Of a DNA stretch of 64,000 nucleotides, positions 55,664 to 64,000 are shown piece by piece. Within the stretch, counting starts at the first letter, position 1, and each line of letters begins with the position of its first letter. The DNA comes from Bradyrhizobium sp. CCGB01. Its GTDB lineage: Bacteria; Pseudomonadota; Alphaproteobacteria; Rhizobiales; Xanthobacteraceae. A program made the translations under genes and the position numbers. The DNA is taken from positions 5,208,001-5,272,000 of the forward strand of contig NZ_JANADK010000001.1 of NCBI RefSeq assembly GCF_024199795.1, read 5' to 3'. The notes below the pieces were generated by a model. The model made no database searches, was not told the DNA's origin, and worked only from the letters and a program-made list of their open reading frames with translations.

Positions 55664-55995
55664 GTCTGCTCCCCGAATAGGATCCGTTGGAAGGGCCTTG
55701 AGTGGCACTTATAAACGAAGTTTCTGCGTTGCGCCCGCGAAGTCCTGCGAACCGACAAGCAGCATCAGCTTATCTGCGGCGAAATGACGGCCGAATGACA
55801 TCATTGAGGTTGCAGTGCGGCATCGAATCTCAACCAGGCGTGAGGGACAGGACTCGGAAATGGGCGTACGCTTGAGCTTCAGCTCGCGATGGCGTCCGGA
55901 ATTCGCGTCTGGTCGACATCGCGAAACTCAGAAAAGCGGCCGCTTGCGCCGTTGCCGGCGCCGAATTCGGCTGCATGGCAAGGGAGCTAGCGACC

Positions 55996-56898
55996 ATGGC
56001 CACACTCTACCAGGGCAATGTCCCCACCGTGGGCCAGACCGCCAAGGCGGCTGGACCGGTGATCCGCACCATCCAAATCTCCGATCTGCACGACGCGCTC
56101 AGGCGGGGCTGGGAAGATTTCAAGGCGGTGCCGAGCCACGCCATCATCCTCTGCGTGATCTATCCGGTGCTGGGCCTCGTGCTCGCCCGCGCGGTGATGG
56201 GCTATTCGGTGCTGCCGCTGTTGTTCCCGCTGGCCGCAGGCTTCGCGCTGATCGGCCCGTTCGCCGCCCTCGGTCTCTATGAGCTCTCCAGCCGGCGCGA
56301 ACGCTATGAAGAGGCCAGCGCCTGGGATGCCATGGAGGTGCTGCGCTCGCCATCGTTCGGCGCCATGCTCGGTCTCGGCACACTGCTGCTCGCGCTGTTC
56401 GTGACCTGGGTTGCGACCGCGCAGGCGATCTATATCGCGGCGTTCGGCTATGAGGGCGCGACCGGGATCTCTGATTTCATGACACTCACCAGCCGGCAAG
56501 GCTGGTGGCTGATCGTGGTCGGCTGCGGCACCGGCTTCCTGTTCGCGCTTGCCGCGCTCTGCATCAGCGCCGTGTCGTTCCCCTTGATGCTCGACCGCCA
56601 TGCCGGCGCGTTCGAGGCGATGGTGACGTCGCTGCGCGTCGTCGCCAAGAACCCGGTGCCGATGTTGGCCTGGGGCCTGATCGTCGCGGTGCTGCTGGCG
56701 CTCGGCACGATCCCGGCGTTCCTCGGCCTTGCCGTGGTGATCCCCCTGCTCGGCCATGCCACCTGGCACCTCTACCGCAAGGTGATCGCCTCGGAGCCCG
56801 GTGCACGTCCAGTGCCGCCCCCGCCGCATCGCCCGCGCAAGCCGGCCGCCGACTTCCCCGCCAACCTCTTCCCCTGGAGGAATCGGACGGACGCCTGA
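55996..56898 (+). CDS. DUF2189-type membrane protein
   Basis: A 300-residue inner-membrane protein with six hydrophobic helices, among them IILCVIYPVLGLVLARAVMG, LLFPLAAGFALIGPFAALGL, FGAMLGLGTLLLALFVTWVA and LAWGLIVAVLLALGTIPAFL. The segment IQISDLHDALRRGWEDFKAV before helix 1 and the ending LGHATWHLYRKVIASEPGAR are the DUF2189 features. Proline-rich tail. Start at MATLYQGN (55996); an ATG at 55975 is also possible. Function unknown. Confidence 0.82.
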   Translation: MATLYQGNVPTVGQTAKAAGPVIRTIQISDLHDALRRGWEDFKAVPSHAIILCVIYPVLGLVLARAVMGYSVLPLLFPLAAGFALIGPFAALGLYELSSRRERYEEASAWDAMEVLRSPSFGAMLGLGTLLLALFVTWVATAQAIYIAAFGYEGATGISDFMTLTSRQGWWLIVVGCGTGFLFALAALCISAVSFPLMLDRHAGAFEAMVTSLRVVAKNPVPMLAWGLIVAVLLALGTIPAFLGLAVVIPLLGHATWHLYRKVIASEPGARPVPPPPHRPRKPAADFPANLFPWRNRTDA

Positions 56899-57028
56899 CG
56901 ATATCGTGACATGCGCTCCTGCCCGGGACCGGGCAGGAGCGCGCACTGTCATACGCCTTGCTTTGGCCGCGGTTACAACCGAGATTGCGCCCGCCGGCCA
57001 GACCACTTCACGGAATCCATTTCATCTG

Positions 57029-57853
57029 ATGACCCCGACGATTTCTCGTCTCGCTCTCGCAGCCTTCGCCCTCTCCGCATCCATCCTGTCCGCCCAGCCA
57101 GCCCTTGCCGCTGTCGCCTGTGGCTCGGGCAATTTCGACGCCTGGCTCGCGGACTTCAAAACCGACGCCGCGGCCAAAGGCATCTCGCAGCAGGCCATCA
57201 CCGCGGGGCTTGCCGGCGTGACGCTCGATCAGAGCGTGCTCAATCGCGACCGCTCGCAAAAGGTCTTCACCCAGACGTTCGAAGAGTTTTCCGGCCGGAT
57301 GGTGCCGCCGCGGATGACGCGCGGCTCCAACATGATGAAGCAATACGGCTCGGTGCTCTCCCGCATCGAGCAGACCTACGGCGTGCCGGGCGAGGTGCTG
57401 GTCGCGATCTGGGGTCTCGAGACCGATTTCGGCGTCAACACCGGCAAGTTCGCGACCATTCGCTCGCTGGCGACGCTGGCCTATGATTGCCGCCGTTCCG
57501 ACCAGTTTCGCGCAGAGCTGCTGGATGCGCTGCGCATCGTCCAGCGCGGCGACCTCGCACCGGCCGACATGAAGGGCGCCTGGGCCGGCGAGCTCGGCCA
57601 GACCCAGTTCATGCCGTCGTCCTGGATGAAATACGCCGTCGATTTCGACGGCAACGGCAAGCGCGACCTCCTGCACAACGCGCCGGACGTGCTCGCCTCC
57701 ACCGCCAATTATCTTGCCGGCTATGGCTGGCAGCGCGGCAAGGATTGGCAGCCCGGCGCTCCGAATTTCGCAGTGCTGCAGCAGTGGAATAAGAGCGAGG
57801 TCTACTCCAAGACGGTCGCCTCGTTCGCGACCCAGCTCGCGCGCGCCCCTTAG
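57029..57853 (+). CDS. MltB-like lytic murein transglycosylase
   Basis: A 274-residue precursor, signal MTPTISRLALAAFALSASIL ending QPALA. Catalytic Glu131 in AIWGLETDFGVNTG; IRSLATLAYDCRRSDQFRAE and the GAWAGELGQTQFMPSSWMKY and FDGNGKRDLLHNAPDVLAST blocks are the MltB family signature. It cleaves peptidoglycan with formation of 1,6-anhydro ends. No C-terminal peptidoglycan-binding domain is seen, so it is a short form. Periplasmic; starts about 130 bases after the DUF2189 gene. Confidence 0.88.
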   Translation: MTPTISRLALAAFALSASILSAQPALAAVACGSGNFDAWLADFKTDAAAKGISQQAITAGLAGVTLDQSVLNRDRSQKVFTQTFEEFSGRMVPPRMTRGSNMMKQYGSVLSRIEQTYGVPGEVLVAIWGLETDFGVNTGKFATIRSLATLAYDCRRSDQFRAELLDALRIVQRGDLAPADMKGAWAGELGQTQFMPSSWMKYAVDFDGNGKRDLLHNAPDVLASTANYLAGYGWQRGKDWQPGAPNFAVLQQWNKSEVYSKTVASFATQLARAP

Positions 57854-57871
57854 GATACCTGGCAAACGTGT

Positions 57872-57904
57872 AGGGCCGATCGCCCGGCGACCGGCCCTCT
57901 CTTG
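57872..57904 (+). terminator. Terminator after mltB-like gene
   Basis: GGGCCG-A-TCGCC-C-GGCGA-C-CGGCCC, a nearly continuous 11-bp stem with one mismatch, followed by TCTCTT, between the convergent transglycosylase gene and the 87-residue protein at 57929. Confidence 0.5.
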
Positions 57905-57928
57905 GGTAGCGTTGACCTCGCGACGTTT

Positions 57929-58192
57929 CTATTTGCCCATGGTGGCGTGCATCGCCTTGTTCAGGTGCGCACCGCACACACCCATCTTGCCGTTGAGCAG
58001 CGCGTCCTGCGCGGCCGCGATCTCCTTCTGCGCAACGAACTTGCTGTCGCCGTCGGCCATGTTCTCGATCGCGGTCTCCGTCTTCTCCAGGTTGGCCGAG
58101 CTGCAGCCGCCCATGGCGTGCTTGGCGGCCTGGGCCGGCGCGACAGCGAACGCGACGGCGGCAATTGCGATAACCCCGAGTAACTTCGTCAT
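57929..58192 (-). CDS. Small secreted protein (87 aa)
   Basis: Signal MTKLLGVIAIAAVAFAVAPA then QAAKHAMGGCSSANLEKTET. Mature protein has helices (AIENMADGDSKFVAQKEIAA, AQDALLNGKMGVCGAHLNKA) with two Cys that may pair. AGAAGGGAAG precedes the ATG at 58192; an in-frame ATG upstream would add a hydrophilic stretch. Family name not recalled; secreted helical two-Cys proteins of this size occur in rhizobia. Confidence 0.68.
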   Translation of the reverse strand: MTKLLGVIAIAAVAFAVAPAQAAKHAMGGCSSANLEKTETAIENMADGDSKFVAQKEIAAAQDALLNGKMGVCGAHLNKAMHATMGK

Positions 58193-58889
58193 GATGTTAC
58201 TTCCCTTCTCTTGTTCTTGAGACAGAACCAGCGACATTGCCGGAATCTGCGACATGACTTTCCTCCGGGCGCGGCAACTTGCCGCAATAAATTCCTCGCG
58301 AGAATTGCGTGATGTTGCGCGCGGCGCAGAGGCGCATGCGAAAATTCTGATTTTCATTACACCCTTGTAATGAACGCCACACGCTCGGCGTGTGTGCACT
58401 GCAACAGCGAGGTGTTGCGGTCTGAAACGAGGCCGGATCAGGGCGTCCAAGCCTTGCTGCCCCCTCGTCGGGCGGATTCGCCAGACCCCGAGCGAGGCGA
58501 ATCGTCCTGCCGATCGCTCACGACCAATAAATGAATTTAAATTCACAATTGTCGCTTTTTCATCATGCGATTCGTGCATGCGAGACTTGGGCGCAGAAGC
58601 TGCTCGATTGCCTTGCGAGGGATTGGAACGCAACCTATTTCCTCCCTTGAGGGAACCGGATCGACTGAACTAAATCCGTGAATTCACGGGGCTTTATGGC
58701 AATCCAATCCCGCTTCCGCCTACCCTTTGGGCGGGAGTGCCGTCGGGTTAATCGTCCGTTACCACCGCTATGCACCCCACGCTTAGCTGCATCGCAACAT
58801 CGGAACTTTCGCACTGCACCACTCTCACCTATATTCATTTCAACGATGAGGCCCGGGCAAGGGCTGAATCGAACTACAGGAGACTACCA
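58193..58889. other. Intergenic stretch, no gene recognised
   Basis: About 700 bases between the secreted protein gene and the DUF1127 gene. It is AT-richer than its surroundings near 58530-58580 (AATGAATTTAAATTCAC, itself a short palindrome). Several short open frames exist without ribosome sites. TATATT at 58830-58835 may be the -10 of the DUF1127 promoter. Confidence 0.4.
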
Positions 58890-59042
58890 ATGCTGCTCTC
58901 GCTCATCCGCATGATCCAGGCTTTCCGGGACTATCAGCGTAATGTTGCCGAGCTGTCCCAGCTCAGCGATCGCGAACTGGCCGACATCGGCCTCGATCGC
59001 TCGGACATCCCGCGCGTTGCCGCCGGTCAGTATCAGGGCTGA
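58890..59042 (+). CDS. DUF1127 protein (50 aa)
   Basis: Starts MLLSLIRMIQAFRDYQRNVA and holds the DUF1127 signature LSQLSDRELADIGLDRSDIP with the C-terminal RVAAGQYQG. DUF1127 (YjiS-like) proteins bind RNA or proteins and influence stress, phosphate and carbon metabolism in alphaproteobacteria. A GG-AGAC ribosome site (ACAGGAGAC) precedes the ATG. Small, monocistronic. Confidence 0.88.
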   Translation: MLLSLIRMIQAFRDYQRNVAELSQLSDRELADIGLDRSDIPRVAAGQYQG

Positions 59043-59168
59043 TATCGTTCAGCCCTTCACCGGACGAACCGATAGCGCCCGCCTCGTGCGGGCGTTGTCG
59101 TTTCTGATGGCAGAAAACTCGATCTCGGCGATTCCACTGACCGCCGAAAAGCGCTACCTGTCCGCCCC

Positions 59169-60596
59169 ATGACAGGACCCCTATCCAACACCGTGCACGT
59201 CATCGGCGCCGGCCTTGCCGGTTCCGAAGCCGCCTGGCAGGTCGCCAAATCAGGCGTGCCCGTGGTGCTGCACGAGATGCGGCCGACCCGCATGACCGAG
59301 GCGCACCGCACCGACGGGCTTGCCGAGCTGGTCTGCTCCAACTCGTTCCGCTCGGACGACGCCGCCAATAACGCCGTCGGCCTGCTGCACGCCGAAATGC
59401 GCCGGCTCGACTCGCTGATCATGCGCGCGGCCGACGCCAACCAGGTGCCCGCCGGCGGCGCGCTCGCGGTCGACCGCGACGGCTTCTCGGCGGCCGTCAC
59501 CAAGGCGCTCAACGACCACCCCCTGATCGAGATCGCCCGCGGCGAGGTTTCAGGCCTGCCGCCGGCCGACTGGAGCAACGTCATCGTTGCGACCGGTCCC
59601 CTCACCTCCGCGCCGCTGGCCGACGCCATCCGCGAGCTGACCGACGAAAACGCGCTCGCCTTCTTCGACGCGATCGCGCCGATCGTGCATCGGGAGTCCA
59701 TCGACATGTCGGTGGCCTGGTTCCAGTCGCGCTATGACAAGGTCGGCCCCGGCGGCAACGGCGCCGACTACATCAACTGCCCGATGACCAAGGAGCAGTA
59801 TGACGGCTTCGTTGCGGCGCTGATCGCCGGCGAGAAGACCGAGTTCAAGGAGTGGGAGACCAACACGCCCTATTTCGACGGCTGCCTGCCGATCGAGGTG
59901 ATGGCGGAGCGCGGCCCCGAGACGCTGCGCCACGGCCCGATGAAACCCGTCGGCCTCACCAATCCGCACGATCCCACCACGAAAGCCTACGCGATCGTGC
60001 AGCTGCGGCAGGACAACAAGCTCGGCACGCTCTACAACATCGTCGGCTTCCAGACGAAGCTGAAATATGGCGAGCAGCAGCGCATCTTCCGCACCATTCC
60101 AGGGCTGGAGAAGGCCGAATTCGCCCGCCTCGGCGGCCTGCATCGCAACACCTTCCTCAACTCGCCAAAACTGCTCGACGGCCAGTTGCGTCTCCGCGCA
60201 CAGCCGCGGCTGCGTTTCGCGGGCCAGATGACGGGTTGCGAGGGCTATGTGGAATCCGCAAGCGTCGGCTTGATTGCCGGTCTCTATGCGGCGGCAGATG
60301 CGCGCGGCGAGACGCTTGGGAGCCCGCCGGGCACCACAGCGCTCGGGTCGCTGCTCGGCCACATCACCGGCGGCCATATCGAGACCATCGAGCCGGGCAC
60401 ACGCTCGTTCCAGCCGATGAACATCAATTTCGGCCTGTTTCCGCCACTTGCGAGCGCACCGACGAAGAAGCCCGACGGCACGCGGCTGCGCGGCAACGAG
60501 AAGACGGTGGCCAAGAAGCAGGCGATGAGCGCACTGGCGCTCGCCGATCTCGACCGCTGGATCGCCGATCATCTGCGCATTGCCGCAGCCGCGTGA
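59169..60596 (+). CDS. trmFO: Methylenetetrahydrofolate-tRNA-(uracil-5-)-methyltransferase TrmFO
   Basis: A 475-residue FAD enzyme that methylates U54 of tRNA using methylenetetrahydrofolate and NAD(P)H. FAD loop [14 protein letters not shown] at residues 11-24; Cys56 in [14 protein letters not shown] and the second catalytic Cys in [12 protein letters not shown] near 200; [20 protein letters not shown] is the second FAD contact. [20 protein letters not shown] is the family tail. Full length; the kinase-like gene starts 7 bases after it. Confidence 0.94.
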   Translation: MTGPLSNTVHVIGAGLAGSEAAWQVAKSGVPVVLHEMRPTRMTEAHRTDGLAELVCSNSFRSDDAANNAVGLLHAEMRRLDSLIMRAADANQVPAGGALAVDRDGFSAAVTKALNDHPLIEIARGEVSGLPPADWSNVIVATGPLTSAPLADAIRELTDENALAFFDAIAPIVHRESIDMSVAWFQSRYDKVGPGGNGADYINCPMTKEQYDGFVAALIAGEKTEFKEWETNTPYFDGCLPIEVMAERGPETLRHGPMKPVGLTNPHDPTTKAYAIVQLRQDNKLGTLYNIVGFQTKLKYGEQQRIFRTIPGLEKAEFARLGGLHRNTFLNSPKLLDGQLRLRAQPRLRFAGQMTGCEGYVESASVGLIAGLYAAADARGETLGSPPGTTALGSLLGHITGGHIETIEPGTRSFQPMNINFGLFPPLASAPTKKPDGTRLRGNEKTVAKKQAMSALALADLDRWIADHLRIAAAA

Positions 60597-60603
60597 GTTT
60601 ACG

Positions 60604-61698
60604 ATGAGTCTCCCCAAAGACGACGCCGCGACACTGTCGGCGCGCTGGACCGAGGGCGTGCTGCTGAAGCGCGACGTGTTCTCGACCGTCGAGCGCGGTC
60701 GCTTCCGCGGCGACAGCGGCGAGGTCGACGCGGTGCTGCGCCGGCTCGACGAAGTGCCGTGGTGGTCATTCCTGCTGGCGCGCCACCTGTTCGCACGCGA
60801 GAAGCATGCGCTCGCCCTCGCCAAGGGGCTGAATGTCGGCCCTGAGCTGCTGTGGGCCGGCCGCCGCGCGCTGGTGCGCGGCTTCGTCGACGGCGTTGCG
60901 CTGCATCTGGCCAAGCCGCATGGCGATCTCGCCTATTTCCGCTCGGCCAAGGCGGCGCTGCGCCGGCTGCGCCGCGCCGGCATCTGCCACAACGATCTCG
61001 CCAAGGAACAGAACTGGCTGGTCGGTCGCGACGGCCGCGCCTATGTGACCGACTTCCAGCTCGCGGCCTGCTTCAATCGCCGCGGCCGGCTCTATCGCAT
61101 CCTCGCGTATGAAGATCTCCGCCATCTGCTCAAGCACAAGCGCTCTTATGCGCCGGAATCGCTGACGCCGCGCGAACGAAAAATCCTCGCCAAGAAATCG
61201 TTCGCGGCAAGCCTGTGGCTCGCCACCGGCAAGAAAGTCTACCGCGCGATCACGCGCGGCCTGTTCAATTTCACCGACCGCGAGGGCGGCGGCCGCCGGC
61301 TGGTCAACGACGCGCCGGTGCTGGCCGAGCTGATCCGCAAGAATCCGGCCGTGCGCGACACCGCCATCGTCGCGTTTGCCGACCGCCGCTCCGGCGTCGG
61401 GCTCTATGCCTTCGTCGAGGCCGATCTGGCCACGCTCGAGGGCGAGCTTCGGAGCGAGCTCACCGCTGCGAAGGGCCCGAAGCCGCCGGAGCACATCCAG
61501 GTCGTCCACGCGCTGCCCCGTGATGGCAGCGGCAAGCCGCGGACCGAGATCCTGCAGCTGGTCGCCATGAACCAGCTCGATCTGATCGAGCCGATGATGA
61601 AGAACGACCAGGACCGCGCCTTCCTCAAGGACATCCTGGAGCAGCGCAAGAACCTGCGCGACCGCTTCAATTTCGAGGCGGACCTGCCGACCAGCTAG
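60604..61698 (+). CDS. Kinase-like protein fused to an AMP-ligase-type C-terminal domain
   Basis: A 364-residue protein, no signal peptide. The first part resembles a small protein or sugar kinase: ICHNDLAKEQNWLVGRDGRA gives the catalytic HxDxxxxN (His129, Asp131, Asn137), followed by TDFQLA (Asp150), which has Gln for the Gly of DFG. The usual VAIK lysine is not seen; the segment reads VDAVLRRLDE. From about residue 235, LVNDAPVLAELIRKNPAVRD, VGLYAFVEADLATLEGELRS and VVHALPRDGSGKPRTEILQL match the C-terminal domain of acyl-CoA ligases, including the LPR-x-GSGK motif (Lys311). A fused architecture I do not recall as described. Starts 7 bases after trmFO. Confidence 0.7.
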   Translation: MSLPKDDAATLSARWTEGVLLKRDVFSTVERGRFRGDSGEVDAVLRRLDEVPWWSFLLARHLFAREKHALALAKGLNVGPELLWAGRRALVRGFVDGVALHLAKPHGDLAYFRSAKAALRRLRRAGICHNDLAKEQNWLVGRDGRAYVTDFQLAACFNRRGRLYRILAYEDLRHLLKHKRSYAPESLTPRERKILAKKSFAASLWLATGKKVYRAITRGLFNFTDREGGGRRLVNDAPVLAELIRKNPAVRDTAIVAFADRRSGVGLYAFVEADLATLEGELRSELTAAKGPKPPEHIQVVHALPRDGSGKPRTEILQLVAMNQLDLIEPMMKNDQDRAFLKDILEQRKNLRDRFNFEADLPTS

Positions 61699-61795
61699 CG
61701 CGGCGCGCTGGTGCCTTGAAGCGTCCACATTGGCGATAGAGAAGCGATCGGGAACAGGCAGGCTTGGCGGGGCTATGGGCATGCGGGGGACGATA

Positions 61796-62359
61796 ATGCA
61801 TCGTGGGGTTGGCGGCCTCATCGCCGGCCTCCTGCTGCTGGCTACTGCGCCCGCAATGGCCGAATCCCCCTCCGAGCTGATTTCGAGCTTCCGCCTCAAG
61901 CATGGCGAAGTCCGCGTCGTCCGCGACTCGACCCTCGACCGCATCGCCATGGATCAGGCCCGCGCGATGGCGGCGAAGGACGATCTCAGCCACGACGCCC
62001 TCGGCCCGTTCAACCGGCGCGTCGCACCGGCCGGCGCGGGACGCGCGGCCGAGAACATCGCCTACGGCTACGACAATTTCGAGAAGACGCTGGGCCAGTG
62101 GATCGACTCGTCCGGGCACCGCAAGAACCTCTTGCTGCACAACGCCTCCCGGGTCGGCATCGCGAGCGCCAGGAATGCAAGCGGCAAGCGCACCTATTGG
62201 GCGATGGTGATCGCGGGCGATTACGAGCCGAAGGGCAAGGGCAAAGGCAAGAAAGACACCGAACCGCTGGTCGCCGTGAAGCGCGAAGCCGCGCCCGCGA
62301 GCAAGCCCAAGCCCAAGTCCAGCGGCTGCCACATCAAGCTGCTCAGCCTCTGCATCTGA
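61796..62359 (+). CDS. Secreted CAP-domain protein
   Basis: A 187-residue precursor with signal MHRGVGGLIAGLLLLATAPA cut at MAES. CAP (SCP/PR-1) core: LDRIAMDQARAMAAKDDLSH, RAAENIAYGYDNFEKTLGQW, SSGHRKNLLLHNASRVGIAS (with the catalytic-type His), and TYWAMVIAGDYEPKGKGKGK. A Lys/Pro-rich tail ends GCHIKLLSLCI. The His/Glu pair of the family cleft is present. Exported, probably cell-wall linked; function unknown. Upstream ATGs at 61775 and 61781 are possible. Confidence 0.8.
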   Translation: MHRGVGGLIAGLLLLATAPAMAESPSELISSFRLKHGEVRVVRDSTLDRIAMDQARAMAAKDDLSHDALGPFNRRVAPAGAGRAAENIAYGYDNFEKTLGQWIDSSGHRKNLLLHNASRVGIASARNASGKRTYWAMVIAGDYEPKGKGKGKKDTEPLVAVKREAAPASKPKPKSSGCHIKLLSLCI

Positions 62360-62371
62360 GGCGCGATCACA

Positions 62372-62845
62372 TTAGCCGCGACGCGCGGCCTCGATCGCGG
62401 CGACGTCGATCTTCGTCATCCCCATCATCGCGTCGAACGCGCGCTTGGCCTCGGCGCCGCCGGCCGCCAGCGCCTCGGTCAGCGCGCGCGGCGTGATCTG
62501 CCAGGAAACGCCCCATCGGTCCTTGCACCAGCCGCAGGCGCTCTCCTGCCCGCCATTGCCGACGATGGCGTTCCAGTAGCGGTCGGTCTCTTCCTGGTCG
62601 TCGGTTGCGATCTGGAACGAGAAGGCCTCGTTGTGCTTGAAGATCGGACCGCCGTTGAGGCCGAGACAGGCAACGCCGGCCACCGTGAACTCGACCGTCA
62701 GCACATCGCCGGCCTTCCCGGACGGGTAGTCGCTGGGCGCACGGTGAACGGCACTCACGGCGCTATCGGGAAACGTTTCGGAATAGAAGCGGGCAGCTGC
62801 CTCGGCGTCCTTGTCGTACCAGAGGCAAATCGTGTTCTTCGCCAT
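62372..62845 (-). CDS. VOC-family protein (PhnB-like)
   Basis: A 157-residue glyoxalase/dioxygenase-fold protein: TICLWYDKDAEAAARFYSET, SDYPSGKAGDVLTVEFTVAG, CLGLNGGPIFKHNEAFSFQI, and NGGQESACGWCKDRWGVSWQ. Matches the PhnB/3-demethylubiquinone methyltransferase-like group, often annotated by that name but of unproven function. Typical of soluble, stand-alone VOC proteins. The stop is 13 bases from that of the CAP gene on the other strand. Confidence 0.85.
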   Translation of the reverse strand: MAKNTICLWYDKDAEAAARFYSETFPDSAVSAVHRAPSDYPSGKAGDVLTVEFTVAGVACLGLNGGPIFKHNEAFSFQIATDDQEETDRYWNAIVGNGGQESACGWCKDRWGVSWQITPRALTEALAAGGAEAKRAFDAMMGMTKIDVAAIEAARRG

Positions 62846-62971
62846 TGCGCGTTCCCTTTGGTTTCAGGCCAATCACACCGCAGCCCGTTGAGATCGGAGC
62901 GCAGCGTGATCGACTTCGCCTAGATACCCTCTTGGACGCGCCTCACCAAGGCGCGCCGATTGCCGCAGCCC

Positions 62972-64000
62972 CTATCGCGCGGGTTCCGCAACATCCCTGG
63001 CTTTCAGGTCCCGCGGAAGCACCGTCAGCAGTAGCATCGCGCAGAGCACGCAAAGGCCGCCGATGACGTAGAGCGCCGGTGTCGTGCTGCCGGTCATATC
63101 CTTGACCGAGCCGACCATGACCGGGCTGACGATGCCGCCGACCTGTCCCAGCGTGTTGATGAGCGCGATGCCGCTGGCTGCGCCCGCGCCGGTGAGAATC
63201 TTCGGAGGCAGCGTCCAGAAGGTTGGAATGGCCGCGACCACGCCGCCGCCGAGGATCGCGAGTGCACCAACCAGCGTGACGACGTTCCTGTCGAATACAC
63301 CGGAGGCGAAGAAGCCTACCGCTGCGGCCAGAACCAGGCCCGCGACGAACTTCGGGCGTTCGCCCGAGGCGTCGGATAAACGGCCCACAACGATCATGCA
63401 GATCGCGCCGCAGATATAGGGCACGGCGGTCAGGAAGCCGATCGCGGCTGCGCTGCCTCCGCCGGCGGCCTTGATCAGGTCAGGCGCCCAGAAATTGAGG
63501 CCGTAAGACGCGATCTGGATCAGGAAGTAGATGAATCCGAGCAGCAGCACGCCCGGCATGAGCAGCGACCGCCATGCCGAGTGCTCGCCGATCTCGCTCT
63601 TCTGACGATCGAGCTGTACCAAGATCAGCCGGCGCTCGTCGTCGCTCAGCCATTCGGCCTGCTCGATCCCGTCGTCGAAGCGCAGCAGCACGACGATGCC
63701 CAGCGCAACGCACGGAATGCCACCGGCCAGGAACAGCCATTGCCAGCCGGCGAGACCGTGCAGCCCGTTCAGGTAGTTGAGGATGAGACCCGAGATCGGC
63801 GCGCCGATGATCCCCGAAAACGCCGTGGCGAGAAAGAACACGGACGTCATGCGTCCGCGATGCGACTTCGGAAACCAGAGCGTCAGGTAATAGAGAATGC
63901 CGGGAGCAAATCCCGCCTCCATGGCGCCGATCACGAAGCGCAGCGCGTAGAACTGCCATTCGCTCTGGACGAACACCATGGCAGCCGTCGCCAGTCCCCA
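62972..64000 (-). CDS. MFS transporter, C-terminal part (cut by window edge)
   Basis: The gene runs past the right edge; at least 342 residues are present and the N-terminus is missing. Helices and the MFS loop motif SHRGRMTSVFFLATAFSGII are clear, with GVGRLSDASGERPK-type signature (VVGRLSDASGERPKFVAGLV) between helices 8 and 9. Layout (VRFVIGAMEAGFAPGILYYL-like LRFVIGAMEAGFAPGILYYL and the 12-helix pattern) is closest to the anion:cation symporter (ACS) group, which includes phthalate, glucarate and tartrate carriers. Substrate unknown. Confidence 0.85.
   Translation of the reverse strand, partial: WGLATAAMVFVQSEWQFYALRFVIGAMEAGFAPGILYYLTLWFPKSHRGRMTSVFFLATAFSGIIGAPISGLILNYLNGLHGLAGWQWLFLAGGIPCVALGIVVLLRFDDGIEQAEWLSDDERRLILVQLDRQKSEIGEHSAWRSLLMPGVLLLGFIYFLIQIASYGLNFWAPDLIKAAGGGSAAAIGFLTAVPYICGAICMIVVGRLSDASGERPKFVAGLVLAAAVGFFASGVFDRNVVTLVGALAILGGGVVAAIPTFWTLPPKILTGAGAASGIALINTLGQVGGIVSPVMVGSVKDMTGSTTPALYVIGGLCVLCAMLLLTVLPRDLKARDVAEPAR

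Noticed and set aside
58539..58555. AATGAATTTAAATTCAC palindrome
   Set aside because: Short AT-rich palindrome with no gene start or conserved context close by.

Overview
The window is GC-rich chromosomal DNA of an alphaproteobacterium, most likely Bradyrhizobium or a close relative in the Nitrobacteraceae. The evidence is the protein families and their order (ssb and gyrA close together, then kup, coaD, two cyclophilins, queA and further on tgt), the small beta-barrel outer membrane proteins with a repeated AARPYTKAP N-terminus, LexA boxes of the alphaproteobacterial GTTC-N7-GTTC type, and several families of dispersed palindromic repeats. This assignment is inference from sequence reading; no database search was possible.

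Layout. 1-5200 is an accessory-looking stretch: small membrane or charged proteins on the minus strand, then a polysaccharide O-acylation pair (an MBOAT acyltransferase interrupted by an in-frame TGA, and an SGNH-type partner), then a second small gene with an internal TGA. 5600-14300 holds small secreted or zinc-ribbon proteins, a Nudix hydrolase, an AI-2E type permease, an outer membrane beta-barrel, acetoacetate-CoA ligase and a formyltransferase-domain protein. 14300-21400 has two secreted proteins, a Rid protein, a DMT permease, a caspase-like protease with a peptidoglycan-binding domain, cysK followed at 3 nt by a BrnA-like protein, and tgt. 21500-24600 looks like a TetR-controlled locus: a patatin-like lipoprotein, a TetR regulator and a PepSY protein, bracketed by two copies of one 19-bp palindrome. 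24590-25817 is asd, preceded by what reads as a threonine attenuator: a promoter, a nearly leaderless Thr-rich leader peptide and a terminator.

25900-36400 is mostly core metabolism on the minus strand (queA, two cyclophilins, coaD, gyrA, ssb), with kup and a low-molecular-weight phosphatase on the plus strand. 36850-39560 is a tandem array of three outer membrane beta-barrel genes, each closed by a near-identical hairpin terminator. uvrA (LexA box upstream), a DinB-like protein, a HAD phosphatase and a nucleoside hydrolase follow. 45170-46710 is a secreted beta-propeller/SRPBCC pair. 46790-47420 is degenerate repeat DNA ahead of a large DUF1217 protein. 49800-64000 holds an acyl-CoA ligase/PPC-domain pair, small acetyltransferase-like paralogues, DUF3597 and DUF2189 proteins, a lytic transglycosylase, trmFO, a kinase-like protein fused to a ligase-type C-terminal domain, a CAP protein, a VOC protein and a truncated MFS transporter at the right edge.

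Most noteworthy: the candidate threonine attenuator of asd; the twin TetR-type operators; the kinase-like/AMP-ligase C-terminal fusion; a Tgt enzyme without its usual zinc cysteines; nonsense codons in the MBOAT gene and a small neighbour; and palindromic repeats that supply the stop codons of three genes. No tRNA, rRNA, CRISPR array, insertion sequence or prophage was seen.
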